Source: Leuctra nigra
Taxonomy: Eukaryota > Arthropoda > Insecta > Plecoptera > Leuctridae
Length of the DNA stretch: 64,000 bases
Assembly: GCA_934045905.1 (NCBI GenBank)
Contig: OW203763.1
Span: 44,479,941-44,543,940, forward strand
Direction: 5' to 3'
The notes under the pieces are model-generated. The model was not told the origin of the DNA. It saw only the letters and a program-made list of their open reading frames with translations, and searched no databases. Both the position numbers and the translations under genes were made by a program. Numbering within the stretch: position 1 is the stretch's first letter; each line of letters begins with the position of its first letter. Shown here in pieces: positions 1 through 11,318 of the stretch.

Positions 1-148
1 TTAATACATATGATACTATGTAATGATTGGTCATAATATGTTTCTTGCCATTTTTATGTTACCTAAGTTCGTGCCATGACAATTATTTTCTCTCACTACA
101 ACCAAAGATTAGAGAACAACTAATAGCGTTGATTGTAAACTATTAGAC

Positions 149-300
149 TAAGGCCGGGTAGGACCAACTCTGGATTAAGTAAACTCTCGAGGGTTAACCA
201 ATGAAACAAGTTGGCGGGAATTCCATAGCCAATAAGATTCACTAATTTTCACTAATCATCGAGAGTTAACTTAATCCAGAGTTGGTCCTACCCGGCCTAA
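149..300. mobile_element. Small PIF/Harbinger-type MITE with TAA duplication
   Basis: A 146-bp non-coding unit (152-297) has terminal inverted repeats of about 40 bp that begin GGCCGGGTAGGACCAACTC and face each other from 152-190 and 259-297. It is bordered on both sides by TAA (149-151 and 298-300). A 3-bp TAA/TTA duplication with G-rich TIRs is the hallmark of PIF/Harbinger elements, so this is read as a non-autonomous member. Its TIRs differ from those of the Harbinger element at 7.9-12.9 kb, so that element is probably not its direct parent. Confidence 0.75.
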
Positions 301-801
301 GACAATCATCAGACTAACTGATTAGTGATTGTAAATTACTTTGATCGAAATCATAATATGTCTGGTTACTTACTTCATTTGAATAATGTGTAAATATTAA
401 CATTATTAGCTATTCCATATTTTACAAGTTTTCTGACGAGTTTTCTGAAACATGATCAATATAGACCATAACATTGTACAATCAAATGTCAATTAAATCA
501 GTCAGGAATAACGTTAAATAGTTCTCAATTATTACTTATTTAAATCTTATTCTTCCATATTCAGTATAATTGGAACGGCGACTTCTTGAAGCAATGTTCA
601 CATCACTAGTTGAGCCTCGGCTCTGTTGAGAATATAGACTTAATAATAAAAAGCAATATATTATTTGAATGAGAATCCGAGAGTTTTTGAAGAAAAATTA
701 TACGCTGCAAAATAAAATTATATTTGCAGATTTTTAATCAAATGAAATTATTACTTTAAGCTAGCTATTTCACTGCTCATCATCAATCAAAGACAAAAGT
801 T
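301..801. other. AT-rich stretch, nothing recognised
   Basis: No coding frame, inverted repeat or tandem array that I could support. It may include decayed sequence of the LINE that follows. Confidence 0.5.
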
Positions 802-1542
802 ATGCATATATGTTCGTCTGCCAACAGTAACAGAAACAGTTCCGTAAAAATAACGTTTCATTCCAATGATTGCTTGCACGCCCCGGATGAATACAATATG
901 GATGAGTGTACAACTTGTGTAGATCAGATTGAGGTTGTACCTAATCATGTGTATCTGGGCATGGTTATTGATGACAGGTTTTCATGGAAGCCTCATATTG
1001 ATCGTTTATGTAAAAGATTGCGTTCGTGTGCCTTTCAAATATTTAATTTAAAAGATATCCTTCCTCTATATCTACTAAGAACAGTGTACTATGCTTTAGC
1101 TGAATCTGTAATATCTTATGGTATTCTTACTTATGGAAACGCATCAGACGTTCATTTAAAGAAAGTTGCAAATTTGCAGAGCAGAATTGTAAGGAGCATA
1201 ACACTGGAGAGTGAGATTCTTCATGAAGGCATTAACACTCATTTTCAACAAGCCCAGATATTACCTTTTGAATATTTAAGACGTTATAGATTTGTATTAC
1301 AATATTATTTTGATAATGATAATAAAGTGTGCTTAAAAAGAAATCGAGAGACAAGGGACGCTATTCAAAATTTAAATCAGTTTCAGGTGCCACTTTTTAA
1401 TAATAAACATGGTAAGAGAACGCTAGCTTATGAAACTCCAATTATATTTAACAACATTCCGTTTAATATGAGACAATATACAAAGTTTAGTGAAGTAAAA
1501 GTAAATATTAAAAAACATTTTCTATCCTTGCTGCAATTATAG
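802..1542 (+). pseudogene. LINE reverse transcriptase C-terminal fragment (jockey/CR1-like)
   Basis: An open frame of 246 residues matches the region just after the catalytic core of non-LTR reverse transcriptases. The diagnostic block is HVYLGMVIDDRFSWKPHID near residues 49-67 (the YLG..ID...W..H motif of the thumb), followed by the helical region with YALAESVISYGILTYGN. The catalytic FADD box, endonuclease and ORF1 are missing, so this is a 5'-truncated copy, as target-primed reverse transcription normally leaves. The frame ends in a normal stop and is followed by a 3' UTR and a poly(A) tract, which fixes the orientation. The intact frame suggests a fairly recent insertion. Clade assignment to jockey/CR1 is by motif only. 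Confidence 0.8.
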
Positions 1543-1893
1543 TTTGAAAGTTAAAAATATAACAAAATTTATCGATCTCTCTCATCTCTCTCGATCGCTG
1601 CGATCTCTCTCATTGTTGTGCTCTTGCACAACTTGCTCTTGTTGTTCAGTTCAATTCAATTTATTACATCTTGCAAATAATATTATAGGTACTACCTTCT
1701 CTCTCTGTGCATTTTATTTGTATTTATATTTATATTTATTTATATGTAACTAAAGTGTATATCAATGTGTTAATTATATATGAGTTATTTGCCACATTCA
1801 AGTCTCAATGGGGCTTTGTGGCTGCGACCAATTTTGTAATTATTTGTATTTGTATGTTATTTTTGTAAAATAAAAAAAAAAAAAAAAAAAAAA
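1543..1893 (+). other. LINE 3' UTR with poly(A) tail
   Basis: Downstream of the RT fragment comes a pyrimidine-rich (TCTCTC) stretch at 1570-1615, then AT-rich sequence, ending in an uninterrupted A run at 1872-1893. This is the 3' end of the inserted LINE. Confidence 0.8.
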
Positions 1894-2340
1894 TTAAACT
1901 ATTTTACTGTACCTATATTTGCACTTTACCTTTGCTAAAATTTTCTCGAAGCCCTATTCCCTCCCCCCCCCCAACCCCCACCTCTGATAATTACCTCCCA
2001 TGATTTTGTTCATTTGTCCAGATAAAAATAGGTTGAAAAAAGTGTAAAATCACGTCAAAACGCACCAAATTCATTCCTGAAATTCAAAATTTTTCCGGGG
2101 CTGTGCGCCCCGGACCCGCAAGTGGCTGGGGGACCCTCCCCCCAGCCCCCCATTGTCTTCTTGAGCAATCGTGTTTCCCACAAAAATTTGCCCCTCCTGA
2201 GAATTTTGACTTCCGACGCCACTGCAGATGACACAGCAGTTATTGCAAGTAGTGAAGAAAATGCCAAAGTCTTTATACGAATGATAATCGGAAGGTCTAA
2301 GAAATAGACCCAAGGTCTAAGGTCTAAGAAATAGGTCTTT
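1894..2340. other. Non-coding, C-rich homopolymer and GC patch
   Basis: Holds a C run (around 1962-1971) and a GC-rich patch (2095-2155). No gene is supported. Short open frames on both strands overlap each other here and look accidental. Confidence 0.5.
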
Positions 2341-3690
2341 CTCTTAACGCTAAAAAGTCGGTTGCCATAAACATAAAGAGCGGAAAATTGATTTGTACTG
2401 CTTTAGACATAGAAAAAGACATACAGATTAGCTGCATTTAAAAAGAAGAAAAAATACGGTATCTTGGAGTCGATTTTAATGATACGATTGAATTTGATTC
2501 AGCTACAGCAATAAATAATCTCAAGAACAGTTTAAACAACTTGACAACGTCGCCACTTCTTTAGGATGATCAAAAGCTCTGTGTACTAAACCAATACTTA
2601 TGGCCCACTTAAGTATACCCTATCCAAACGGCACCTTTATCAAAACTGTCAAAAGGATTTCTTACAGACGTCGATAAACTTATTAAAAGTGCATCGAAAG
2701 AGATCTGACAACTACCAACAGATACACCAGATGCAATGCTCTATTTGGCTCGTAAAGTCTGAGGATGGGGTGGATTTCGAGCTACATGGGAGGCTTTCCT
2801 GCAACACATAAACATTTGTAATATATAGGAGAAAAAGCAAAACCCATATGTCTCCTCAACTCGGGAAATATCAGTTGAGAAGGAAAGGTGCCTTCAGAGT
2901 CTGAAATGCAATTCTCAGAGCTTGGATCTAATAAGAAAGACCAAACGAAGCCAATACAACCTGTAGCAAGGAAGATTCGTGACTTACTTAGGGAACGAGA
3001 GTTCAAGAAGTGGAGTTCATTGAAACAAAAGGGGAAGGGTGTGACTCTTCCAAGAATACACCCCAGCAAACTCCTGGGTGTCTACACGAGAGGGATTGAG
3101 CTGTTCTGAATGGAAAAATGGTTTGAAGATGATGGTTATGTGGCCCCAGTAAGAGTACTATATGGCAGAAGCCAAGATGGAAACCGTTGCAGGCATTGTA
3201 ACGAGATTGAAACTCTTGGACATGTTCTTGATAACTGTCAATATGGAAATCTTCTACAGAATACTCGCCACCACCAGGTAAGAACGCTCATTGCGAACGC
3301 ATTTCGTGAGAAAGGAGATAAGTGGGAAGTTTTTAAAGAGGTTTCTTGATTGGCTGCTGATGGTGGATCAAGAAGAGTAGATATAATAGCCATAAATAGA
3401 CAGAACAACGAAGGCTTAATATAAGACCCTACAATTCGGTTTGAAAGAGATGGTCGACAACCGGAAGAGGTAGACCAAGAGAAGAAGCGCATTTACGTAC
3501 CAACCATAGAATATTTCAAAACAAAATACTCGGTTAATGAAATAGAGGTCATCGGATTAATGATCGATGCTCGAGGTGCAATACCAGATTTTTTTAACTC
3601 ATTTTGCAAGCGTTTCAATTTAGGAAAATCTTTAATGAAAAACGTTTCAATTTCTGTTTTAAGATCATCCATTGGTATTATGTGAAACCA
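2341..3690 (+). pseudogene. R2-like LINE pol fragment (RT end, zinc knuckle, restriction-like endonuclease)
   Basis: Although broken by stops and shifts, the plus strand reads through the C-terminal half of an R2-type polyprotein in order. First comes the post-catalytic RT segment with YLGVDFNDTIEFD (about 2460-2510). Next are the YLWP and LPTDTPDAMLYLARKV blocks (2590-2760), and then a CX2CX7HX4C knuckle, CRHCNEIETLGHVLDNC, at about 3190-3240. The restriction-like endonuclease follows, with SRRVDIIAI near 3370 and DPTIRFE near 3426, then the EVIGLMIDARG block near 3545. This domain order (RT, CCHC, RLE) distinguishes R2/R4-type LINEs from APE-bearing ones. Many stops make it a dead copy. It is not in a recognisable rRNA gene, so it is either a non-rDNA-specific relative or a dispersed remnant. 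Confidence 0.8.
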
Positions 3691-4039
3691 TTTTTATTCT
3701 AAATATGTTAGCGACTGATTATATTATTCCAATGCCTCTATATTAACCAGTATTAATACTTATCTAAGATTATTATAATCATCATCATTTTATTACTTAT
3801 CTTGACTAATATCCTATTTCATTGTTAATTATTTGATATCTCGAGAAATGTTTAATTCTTTCATACTGTTAAATATGTTATGTAATTTTCTTTAATTTGA
3901 TTTTGGTATTCTGTGTTTTGCAATTTGCATTTGCTGCAAGCAGACAATAAAATAAAATAAAAATAAACTGTTTAACATCACATAATCTCGGGCTAACAAA
4001 AAAAAGAAGCTACCAGAATAGACCTTAGATACAACACAG
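3691..4039. other. AT-rich spacer, probable tail of the R2-like copy
   Basis: AT-rich sequence ending in a run of AATAAAATAAAATAAAAATAAA (3948-3967), compatible with the 3' end of the preceding LINE. Nothing else seen. Confidence 0.4.
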
Positions 4040-5240
4040 CAAAAACAATTAATAACATAGAGACAAATCTACCCCTCAATACATTTACAAGTGGAGTAAT
4101 AGAAATTGTCACAGAGCTCAGATGATTTATGTCAAAACAAAATTTCAAACAACCCCCTCCCAAAAAAAAATAATTGAAACGAGACGCTTCAATGAGGAAA
4201 ATCTCCAATATTTTAGGGACGAACTAAACCAGGTGGACTGGAATGAAATGTAATAAATTTGCAGAAATACTAAAAAATAAATTTGAAAAAAGCTTTCCAA
4301 TTAAAGATATTAAAATCGGCCAAAAATCCTCAAAACAAGCCTGGATAACCCCAGGAATAAAAATATCAGCAAACAACTTAAAGTGCTTGTACCATCTGCA
4401 AACACATTTTAATACAGACTTCCTGAAACAACACTACAAAAACACACAAAAAATCAGGAAGGTTATTAAAGCAGCCAAAAGGCTAAGCATAAACAAGCAA
4501 ATTCTAAAAAAGAAAGAAGCAGAGAAATCAAAAGTAATATGGGAAATCGTGAAGAGTCATACAAACACACAAAAAACCAAAGAGACAAAGAATCTGGTCC
4601 TTCAGCACAAAAACGAAACGATCACAGTCCCTAGAAGAGTAGCCAACATTTTTAATACAGACTTTGTAAACATTACAAAACGAAATCAAAACGAATGAAC
4701 ATGCTTTCCAGTACCACCTCAATAAAATTAGTAGACCAATTAAATCATTTTTTGTGCAGACCACTTGTGAGTTGGAGTTAATTAAAGTAGCATCCAAATT
4801 AAAAAACAAACATTCCTATGGGATAGACAACATACCCACTAGCTTACTAAAAAAAATCTATAAATGAACTAGCCATACCCCTCACACACATATTTAACTC
4901 ATAAATTGAAAAAGGAATATTCCCACAAAAACTTAAAGAAGCAAAAATCACACCTATCTTCAAAAAAGGTGATATAAAGTCTACTGAAAACTATAGACCA
5001 ATATCAATTTTACCAGCAATTTCAAAAAAATTTGAAAAGATAATACCAAAGCGGCTTCAGAAGAAATAAAACCACTTCTTACACTATAGAAAGATTCATT
5101 TAAAATACTTTTATTGGATTAGAAAATAAAGAACACACATTAGGACTCTTCTGCGACCTTTCAAAGGCTTTCGACAGCATAAAACATTCAATTCTACTGG
5201 CAAAACTCGAACATTACGGGGTTATGTTTGAGTTATTAGA
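4040..5240 (+). pseudogene. Decayed LINE: endonuclease-RT linker and start of RT
   Basis: The plus strand holds the linker typical of jockey/CR1-like ORF2. FNEENLQYFRDELNQVDW lies near 4180-4235, then a 151-codon open frame (4243-4698) contains AWITPGIKIS and a lysine-rich helix. Beyond it, frame-shifted pieces of RT follow in order: YGIDNIPTSLL (about 4815), ITPIFKKGDIKSTENYRPIS (about 4945) and [16 protein letters not shown] (about 5153), which carries the first catalytic Asp. The RT is cut off abruptly at 5241 where a foldback palindrome begins, before the FADD box. Several stops and shifts show it is inactive. Confidence 0.75.
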
Positions 5241-6140
5241 ATCCCCATAAAAAAACACTCCGTGTAACAAATAGCAGCCAAGTCTCTTTAACCCTAAAAA
5301 AAATAGAAGAAATCTAAAAAATTCAGCACTGAAAAGAGGTGATATCAAAAAATGGGCCAAGTCAAAACATGATTTTAAAAACCGAAATATATTTGGCGCA
5401 TCGTGTAAGTATAGAGGTATGCTAAAAATCAAATGTACCTAAATATAATAAATATGCCTAAATGCCCTAAAAAACGATGCGCCAATTATATTTCGGTTTT
5501 TAAAATCATGTTTTGACTTGGCCCATTTTTGGATATCACTACTTTTCAGTGCTGAATTTTTTAGATTTTTTTTTTTTTTTTTTTTAGAGTTGAAGAGACT
5601 TGGCTGGTATTTTTACACGGAGTGTTTTTTTATGGGGATATCACTCATTTTTTTAGTTCATTTACACAACTTGTAACACATATCGGAACAACAATGACTA
5701 ATTCCTTTAAAAAAATAAGTCTTTTTCCGATTTGGTTACTGAGAAAAGTTGCGTTTGATACTAAATAATGCTTTAAATGATATTCCATGAAGAATAGCGA
5801 AAGCTTAGTTCCAATCGGTCCAGCCGTTTTCTAGATATGGCATCACTTCCGGTTTTCAAAATAGCGGCTGAAATCACTGCCACCAAGAATTTATTTATAT
5901 ACATGTTTTGTATCAGTATAAGCCTTCTGAATCTAGTGGAGCGGTCGCTCCACGCCAGCCAAGTCGTAAAGCGCACACTCTCACACAACATACCGTTCAA
6001 ACCTAAAGGCTGGAGCAACCCACTTTTACTGTAAGCATCAAAGTGGCATTTTCAGCCTACTGGATCTTAAAAATGGGAAATCTCACATTGTTGCGAAATA
6101 TTTTAATTTAGAGCTATGGCCCACCCCATGGTTGAATGAT
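5241..6140. repeat. Foldback palindrome copy (GGCGCATCG-centred family)
   Basis: Left arm 5241-5403 and right arm 5475-5639 are nearly perfect inverted repeats. They run outward from GCGCATCG at the centre through TTCAGCACTGAAAAG to ATCCCCATAAAAAAACACTC at the edge, with a loop of about 70 bp. Beyond 5640 the right side continues into other blocks of the same family (CCGGAAGTGATGCC, the palindromic GTGGAGCGGTCGCTCCAC at 5938, and GAGCTATGGCCCACCCC near 6111). The same blocks recur at 13.0-18.8 kb and 33.6 kb. The copy interrupts an RT pseudogene. It codes for nothing I can identify. Confidence 0.75.
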
Positions 6141-7127
6141 ATTCTTCTCGTCAACCAGGTTAGTCACTCCGCTCGACGCGTTTGAGATTCTACTGCGCAC
6201 CTGCCAAAGTGACGTCAGCTAGAGACACGCTCGCTATACGCGCGGCGGCTTACTCATAGGAGGGGAGGTCAAAAAGATCGAGAAGTGGAATGTTTGTCTG
6301 GGGCGTGGGAGTTCTAGTGCACATATTTCGATTATGTGACCTTTCATTAGCCTATCTACCAAGTCTTAGCACAATTGCATCATTATTTTTTTCTGATATC
6401 GAATAGAGTCAACCCCGATGAAAATGCCAATGCTCGTCAATTTAGTTTCGCGTGGATATCAAGTTCCTTACCTCAAACAATTTTTGAGATTTTATCGGTA
6501 ATCCGGATTGTTGCAACTTTACCAACATTTTTAGAGGCGTTCTTTCTTCGTCAATTGAAATTTTAGTCACGTTTTGCCTTGCTTATTGGTTGATCTATCA
6601 AATTAATGATACATTTATGTTCAGTTTTGATTATGTTCAGCACATAGACTCCCACCACTTACTACCCTTTTATTCGCGGACTTTTTGGCCTCCCTTTGGA
6701 TATATTATTACGCGTTATCTGTTCAATAGCTTTTGTATAATGAATTTTAATCTCGTTTATTTACAGGGATGGATAAAATATCTGCCACATTTAGCTTAGA
6801 CAAAATCATAATAGCGGACGACTATATTATTTCGTCTAAGCATTTTAGTATGAATATCTTGACGTGTAGCTATTTATACCAAGAGGACACTACAAACACC
6901 GGAAATGTGATGAATGGAAATAAAATTGTCATCACTTTAATATTATTTTCGTTCGTACATCACTTCTGTTCTGTGTCAAACTCTTGATAGAAATCAGTCT
7001 AAATGATATAAACGCTGATTTGGTCTGTGAAAAGGAGTTGATTCATGTAAATACGCAACATTGTATAATAATGGCAATATTTGTAAAGAAGTTGATCAAC
7101 AAATAGAACCTACCGCGTAAATTAAGG
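6141..7127. other. Non-coding, nothing recognised
   Basis: A CpG-containing patch at 6165-6260 is followed by AT-rich sequence. Short open frames are all below 75 codons and show no familiar motif. Confidence 0.5.
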
Positions 7128-7687
7128 GTTTAGGTCAGGGGTCGGCAACCCTTTTTGGTGAAGGAGCCAATTTCCCAAAAAGTAATAAATTAGATACCTA
7201 ATACTGGGAGCCGCAGTAGAGACAATCAAATATAATACACCGAAAATAATAATTTGAATTACTAGTTTTTGTTGTTGATATTTTGACGAAGCCCCCAAGT
7301 TGTTGGGGGCTATTTAAAATAGGCAATTTAAAAATGATTCTGGGACTCTAAATTGAACAAACTGAATCAAATATCCTTCCCGCTAGGCGTTTTTAAGAAT
7401 TCCAACAATTGAAAAGTTATTATGGGACTCTAAATTGAAAAAAACTGAATGAAATATCCTTCCAATTGTGGCCTCGCTGGGCGTTTTTAAGAATTCCAAC
7501 AATTTAAAAGTGATCCTGGCATTCTAAAATGAACAAACTGAATCAAACAACATTTCAATTGTTACCCCGCAGGCCGTATTTGTTTCGGATTTTCAAATTT
7601 TTGATTCCAGATATTTATGTAAATTATAAAGCGAGCCAATATATAAAGGTACCAAGGAGCCGCAGGTTGCCGACCCCTGGTTAGGTA
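7128..7687. mobile_element. hAT-type MITE, 544 bp
   Basis: The unit 7136-7679 begins CAGGGGTCGGCAACC and ends with its reverse complement, GGTTGCCGACCCCTG, a classic hAT terminal sequence. Flanks are GTTTAGGT on the left and GTTAGGTA on the right, an imperfect 8-bp duplication. The interior is non-coding and has internal repeats (GATTCTGGGACTCTAAATTGAA-like, spaced about 110 bp). A second, right-truncated copy lies at 30264. Confidence 0.85.
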
Positions 7688-8322
7688 GATGAAAGTCACT
7701 CGGTTGAAAATGAGCTAAGCATGACATTATTTTCCTCCTCGGCACTATTATTTTAGTACCTATACAATACTACACTACCTATTCAGGCAAACAAAAACCG
7801 CGCTGATAGCCATAGTTAAATAAATACACTTATATTACGTATCAATAAAAGCTGATTACATATTCGCAGCAACAAGTAAGAGCAATGCGTTGAAAGACTG
7901 CTGTGTGATCTAGCGCGCGAACATGCACAAGCACGTGTTAAGGTGGGTTCACACGGCCGTTCCAAACTTCCCAAGTTTGTCCAAGTTCCGAATCGCCGTT
8001 CCAAACTTTGATTATTCATAATTCACACGACAAAATCTCCGAACTCAGAGGTTTCAAAAAATGCGTTCGAATTTTCCCGCTAAATTTGAACGAACCAATC
8101 AAGAGGGCGGAAGAATATCGTTTGAATCGATAATCGAAACAGGTGATCTTGTTTGTTTACGTTGTTCCTACTGTCAAAAGCTCTCTTGCAATTTAAAAGG
8201 TTATGTTTATTTCTTTGTGTATAGTTAGTAGTTGTTTTACGGAATAGTTAGCTTAGCTTTTAGGCATAATATCAGTTTATTATTTTTTCATTTATAATTA
8301 AGTACCTACTAGGTATCTGAAC

Positions 8323-11097
8323 ATGAGACCACAGGATGACAGGAACAATAATATGGCAATTGCTGCAGCAACATTAGTTTTAAATATTACCAGACAGCAA
8401 GTACTACTCATGAAAAGAAAGAAAAAGAAGAGATTGTGGGTGAAGGAGTGGCTACAAAAGTACGGTCATCGAAGTGATTATGAGACAATATATGTGGAGT
8501 GGAGGGTTTCGGACCAAGAACGATTTCGGAGAGTTCTGCGGCTAAGTACGGAAGCGTTTGATTGTTTGCTACATCTTGTAAGGCCTTTTATTGAAAGGCA
8601 GGAAACGAACATGCGGCAACCGATTAGCGCTGGCAAGCGGCTTGCATGTACGCTGAGATTCCTTGCCACAGGTAAGACCAAGTTCAGTGTAATACCTATA
8701 CAATTGTGGAAACGTAACACCTTGTTCACTGTTCGATACCCTACTGTGGCACTGATGTTCAAATATGAATACCTACCTACTCTTGTCATTACTCTTTAAT
8801 TTTCAATTCACAGTTGGACTCATTGCATTTGGCAACGCTGATAGTTAATTATAGTCGAACTGAAAATTAAATTTAATGAGTCGTTCAAACAAAATTAATG
8901 CAAACATTTCATTGTCAGTGCAAATATTTGAAGTATATTTTATGTGATTGTCTTTTAGGAGAATCCTACTACTCACTCAGCGGAACTTTCTGCATCGGAC
9001 ACAGCACTGTCTCTGAATTAGTCCCGGAAGTGTGTCGAGCCATCTCATTTGTTCTCAGTGATTACACTAGGAAGCCCAACAGTGAAGATGAATGGAAGGT
9101 ATTGAAATATTAGTTACTAAGTAGTATAATTGCTTCAGATGCCAACTGGGCTGAAAAGGCCTGAAATTCCGCTCGGCCAAAAGCCAAGTGAAATGAAAGC
9201 ACATTGTAAAATAAAAGTCATAGAAAAGATGTACATGTATTAGTCCTGATATGTCCTGATAAAACTTATCGCGACTTCCAGTCGTACACAGACGTAGTAT
9301 AACTTGCATAAAATATAGATATTTAAAAATTAAATTAGTACTTTATTAGGTACCTAGGTAATAGATAGATTGTACTCAATTTTTTCAGGCAGTAGCCCAG
9401 CAGTACTGGGAGAGGTGGGACTACCCTAACTGCATCGGTGCATTGGATGGGAAACATATTCTCATCCAACCACCTCCAGGCTCCGGAGCCGACTTCCACA
9501 ATTACAAGGGCACCTTCAGCCAAGTGCTGATGGCACTGGTGGATGCTGATCTTAGGTAAGTATTTTATTGAATGTCTTAATCTGTTCATTACCAGTACAT
9601 TCATCTATTTATTTTCTATGTGTAGATCTAGATTATTTCATTTATAAAAAAATTATGTCTATAATTAAAATTAAATGTTAAATTACCTAGTGGTATTTTT
9701 CAACAAAAGTATGCAATTCTATTGAGAACTGATAAAAATGAGGAAGAGATGTGTTACCTATACATAAAGAACAATTGTTTTGGTGACTATTTAGGTAGTA
9801 CCTATAGTATTAGTATTGTGAATTCTGGAAGAATAAAATTTTCATAAAATAGTGACCTTTATGAAAAACTGCCGGTGGAATCAGGATGGTGTATGACAGG
9901 CCCTGGTTCGGTGTACGTGTTTTTCACTTTGTACATCCATAATTTTAGCACTTCACGCCATAATTTTAATAGCATGTGGGTGTGGGTGGTGAGTGTACTG
10001 GTCATGGATGATGAATTTACCTAGTACCTACATGTAGTAGTACCTAATGTTAAAGATACTATAATATTAATATGAATAAAAATATAAAAATTTCAATTTG
10101 TTTCATATGAATTATTTAGTCCTTTCACCAATCCATTATGTTGATCAACTTAGTATAATAAATTTGCCATTGCAGAGAAGCTTTACACAAAATTGTATTC
10201 ATGAATTTAAAAATTAATTTCTATAACTGGATGATGATTGTCTATTTATTGATATAGATTCATCTTTGCTGATGTGGGGACAAATGGTAGAATCAGTGAT
10301 GGTGGAGTATGGGGGAGATGTGACCTGAAGAAAGCCCTTGATCAAAATACCATGCATGTTCCTGATCCAACTCCGCTCCCAGGCACCGACACAGTCATTC
10401 CATACCACATTGTGGGTGACGAAGCTTTTTCCCTAGGTATGGGCCTAATGCGACCATTTTCAGGCAAAGAGATCCGCGGAGAGTTCCCTCGCCGAATCTT
10501 CAATTACAGGTAAATTTCTGAAGAGACTGATCATCGTAGAATTTGCTTTACATACCAAATTGGTTTTCTAGTCAATTACAGCATTATATTTTTTCTGTGA
10601 CACTTAATATTTTTAATTTGCCAAAATTGATTAACTTTCAAGCACAGACTTGTCTTAAACAAATTATGTAATGGGATCTCACAGAGCATATTTCTATTGA
10701 CTAATTTCATAGACTGTCAAGAGCTCGAAGGACTTCTGAGAACTGTTTTGGAGTTTTCGTCCACCGGTTTGAGGTGTTCCGTTCCCCTCTCAGAACAGCA
10801 ACCGAAACGACGAAAAGCATTGTGTTGGCGTGTGTGGCACTTCACAATTGGCTCATAACAAATCGAGTCCATCGAGCCATGTATGCACCACACCAATACC
10901 TCGACCACGACGACATCCTGACCGGTGAGGTTCACCGAGGACAGTGGCGTCACGGACCAAACCCGGCTGGGATCCATCTTCTGGCGCACCAAGGTGGAAA
11001 CCGGATCAGGCAGGATGCGAAACAGATGCGTGAAGAGCTATGTCATTTTGTGAATGGCACTGGGAGTCGCGAATGGCAGGAGAGAATGATTGTTTAG
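8323..11097 (+). CDS. PIF/Harbinger (HARBI1-like) DDE transposase, five exons
   Basis: Exons at 8323-8671, 8959-9098, 9389-9555, 10258-10509 and 10713-11097 join with matching phases (1, 0, 2, 2) into a 430-residue protein, close to the usual length of Harbinger transposases (350-450). Every junction is GT-AG. The RNase H-like catalytic triad is visible: D183 in GALDGKHI, D273 in IVGDEAFSL and E312 in RARRTSENCFG. DVGTNGRISDGGVW (224-237) and ACVALHNWL near residue 350 are family signatures. The N-terminus has a basic stretch (MKRKKKKRLW) compatible with nuclear entry. The enzyme would cut and join the element ends at TWA targets, working with the MADF partner encoded at 11.3-12.7 kb. The start is the first ATG of the open frame; an upstream non-coding exon cannot be excluded. 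Confidence 0.9.
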
Positions 11098-11318
11098 ATA
11101 GACCCATCGATACATACCTAGACAGCCATCACATATTCTGTCTAATTTGCACTAATTTTCATGTTACTTAAATAATTGTTAATCCTAGTTAATTTGAAAT
11201 GATGGAAATTTAGAACTTTGAAACAATTAAATGATCAGTGGGTAAGGAGTTTTATTATTATTGCAATAATATATAATAATAGGTACCTAGTTAATATAGT
11301 AATAATAGCTAGTTATAA

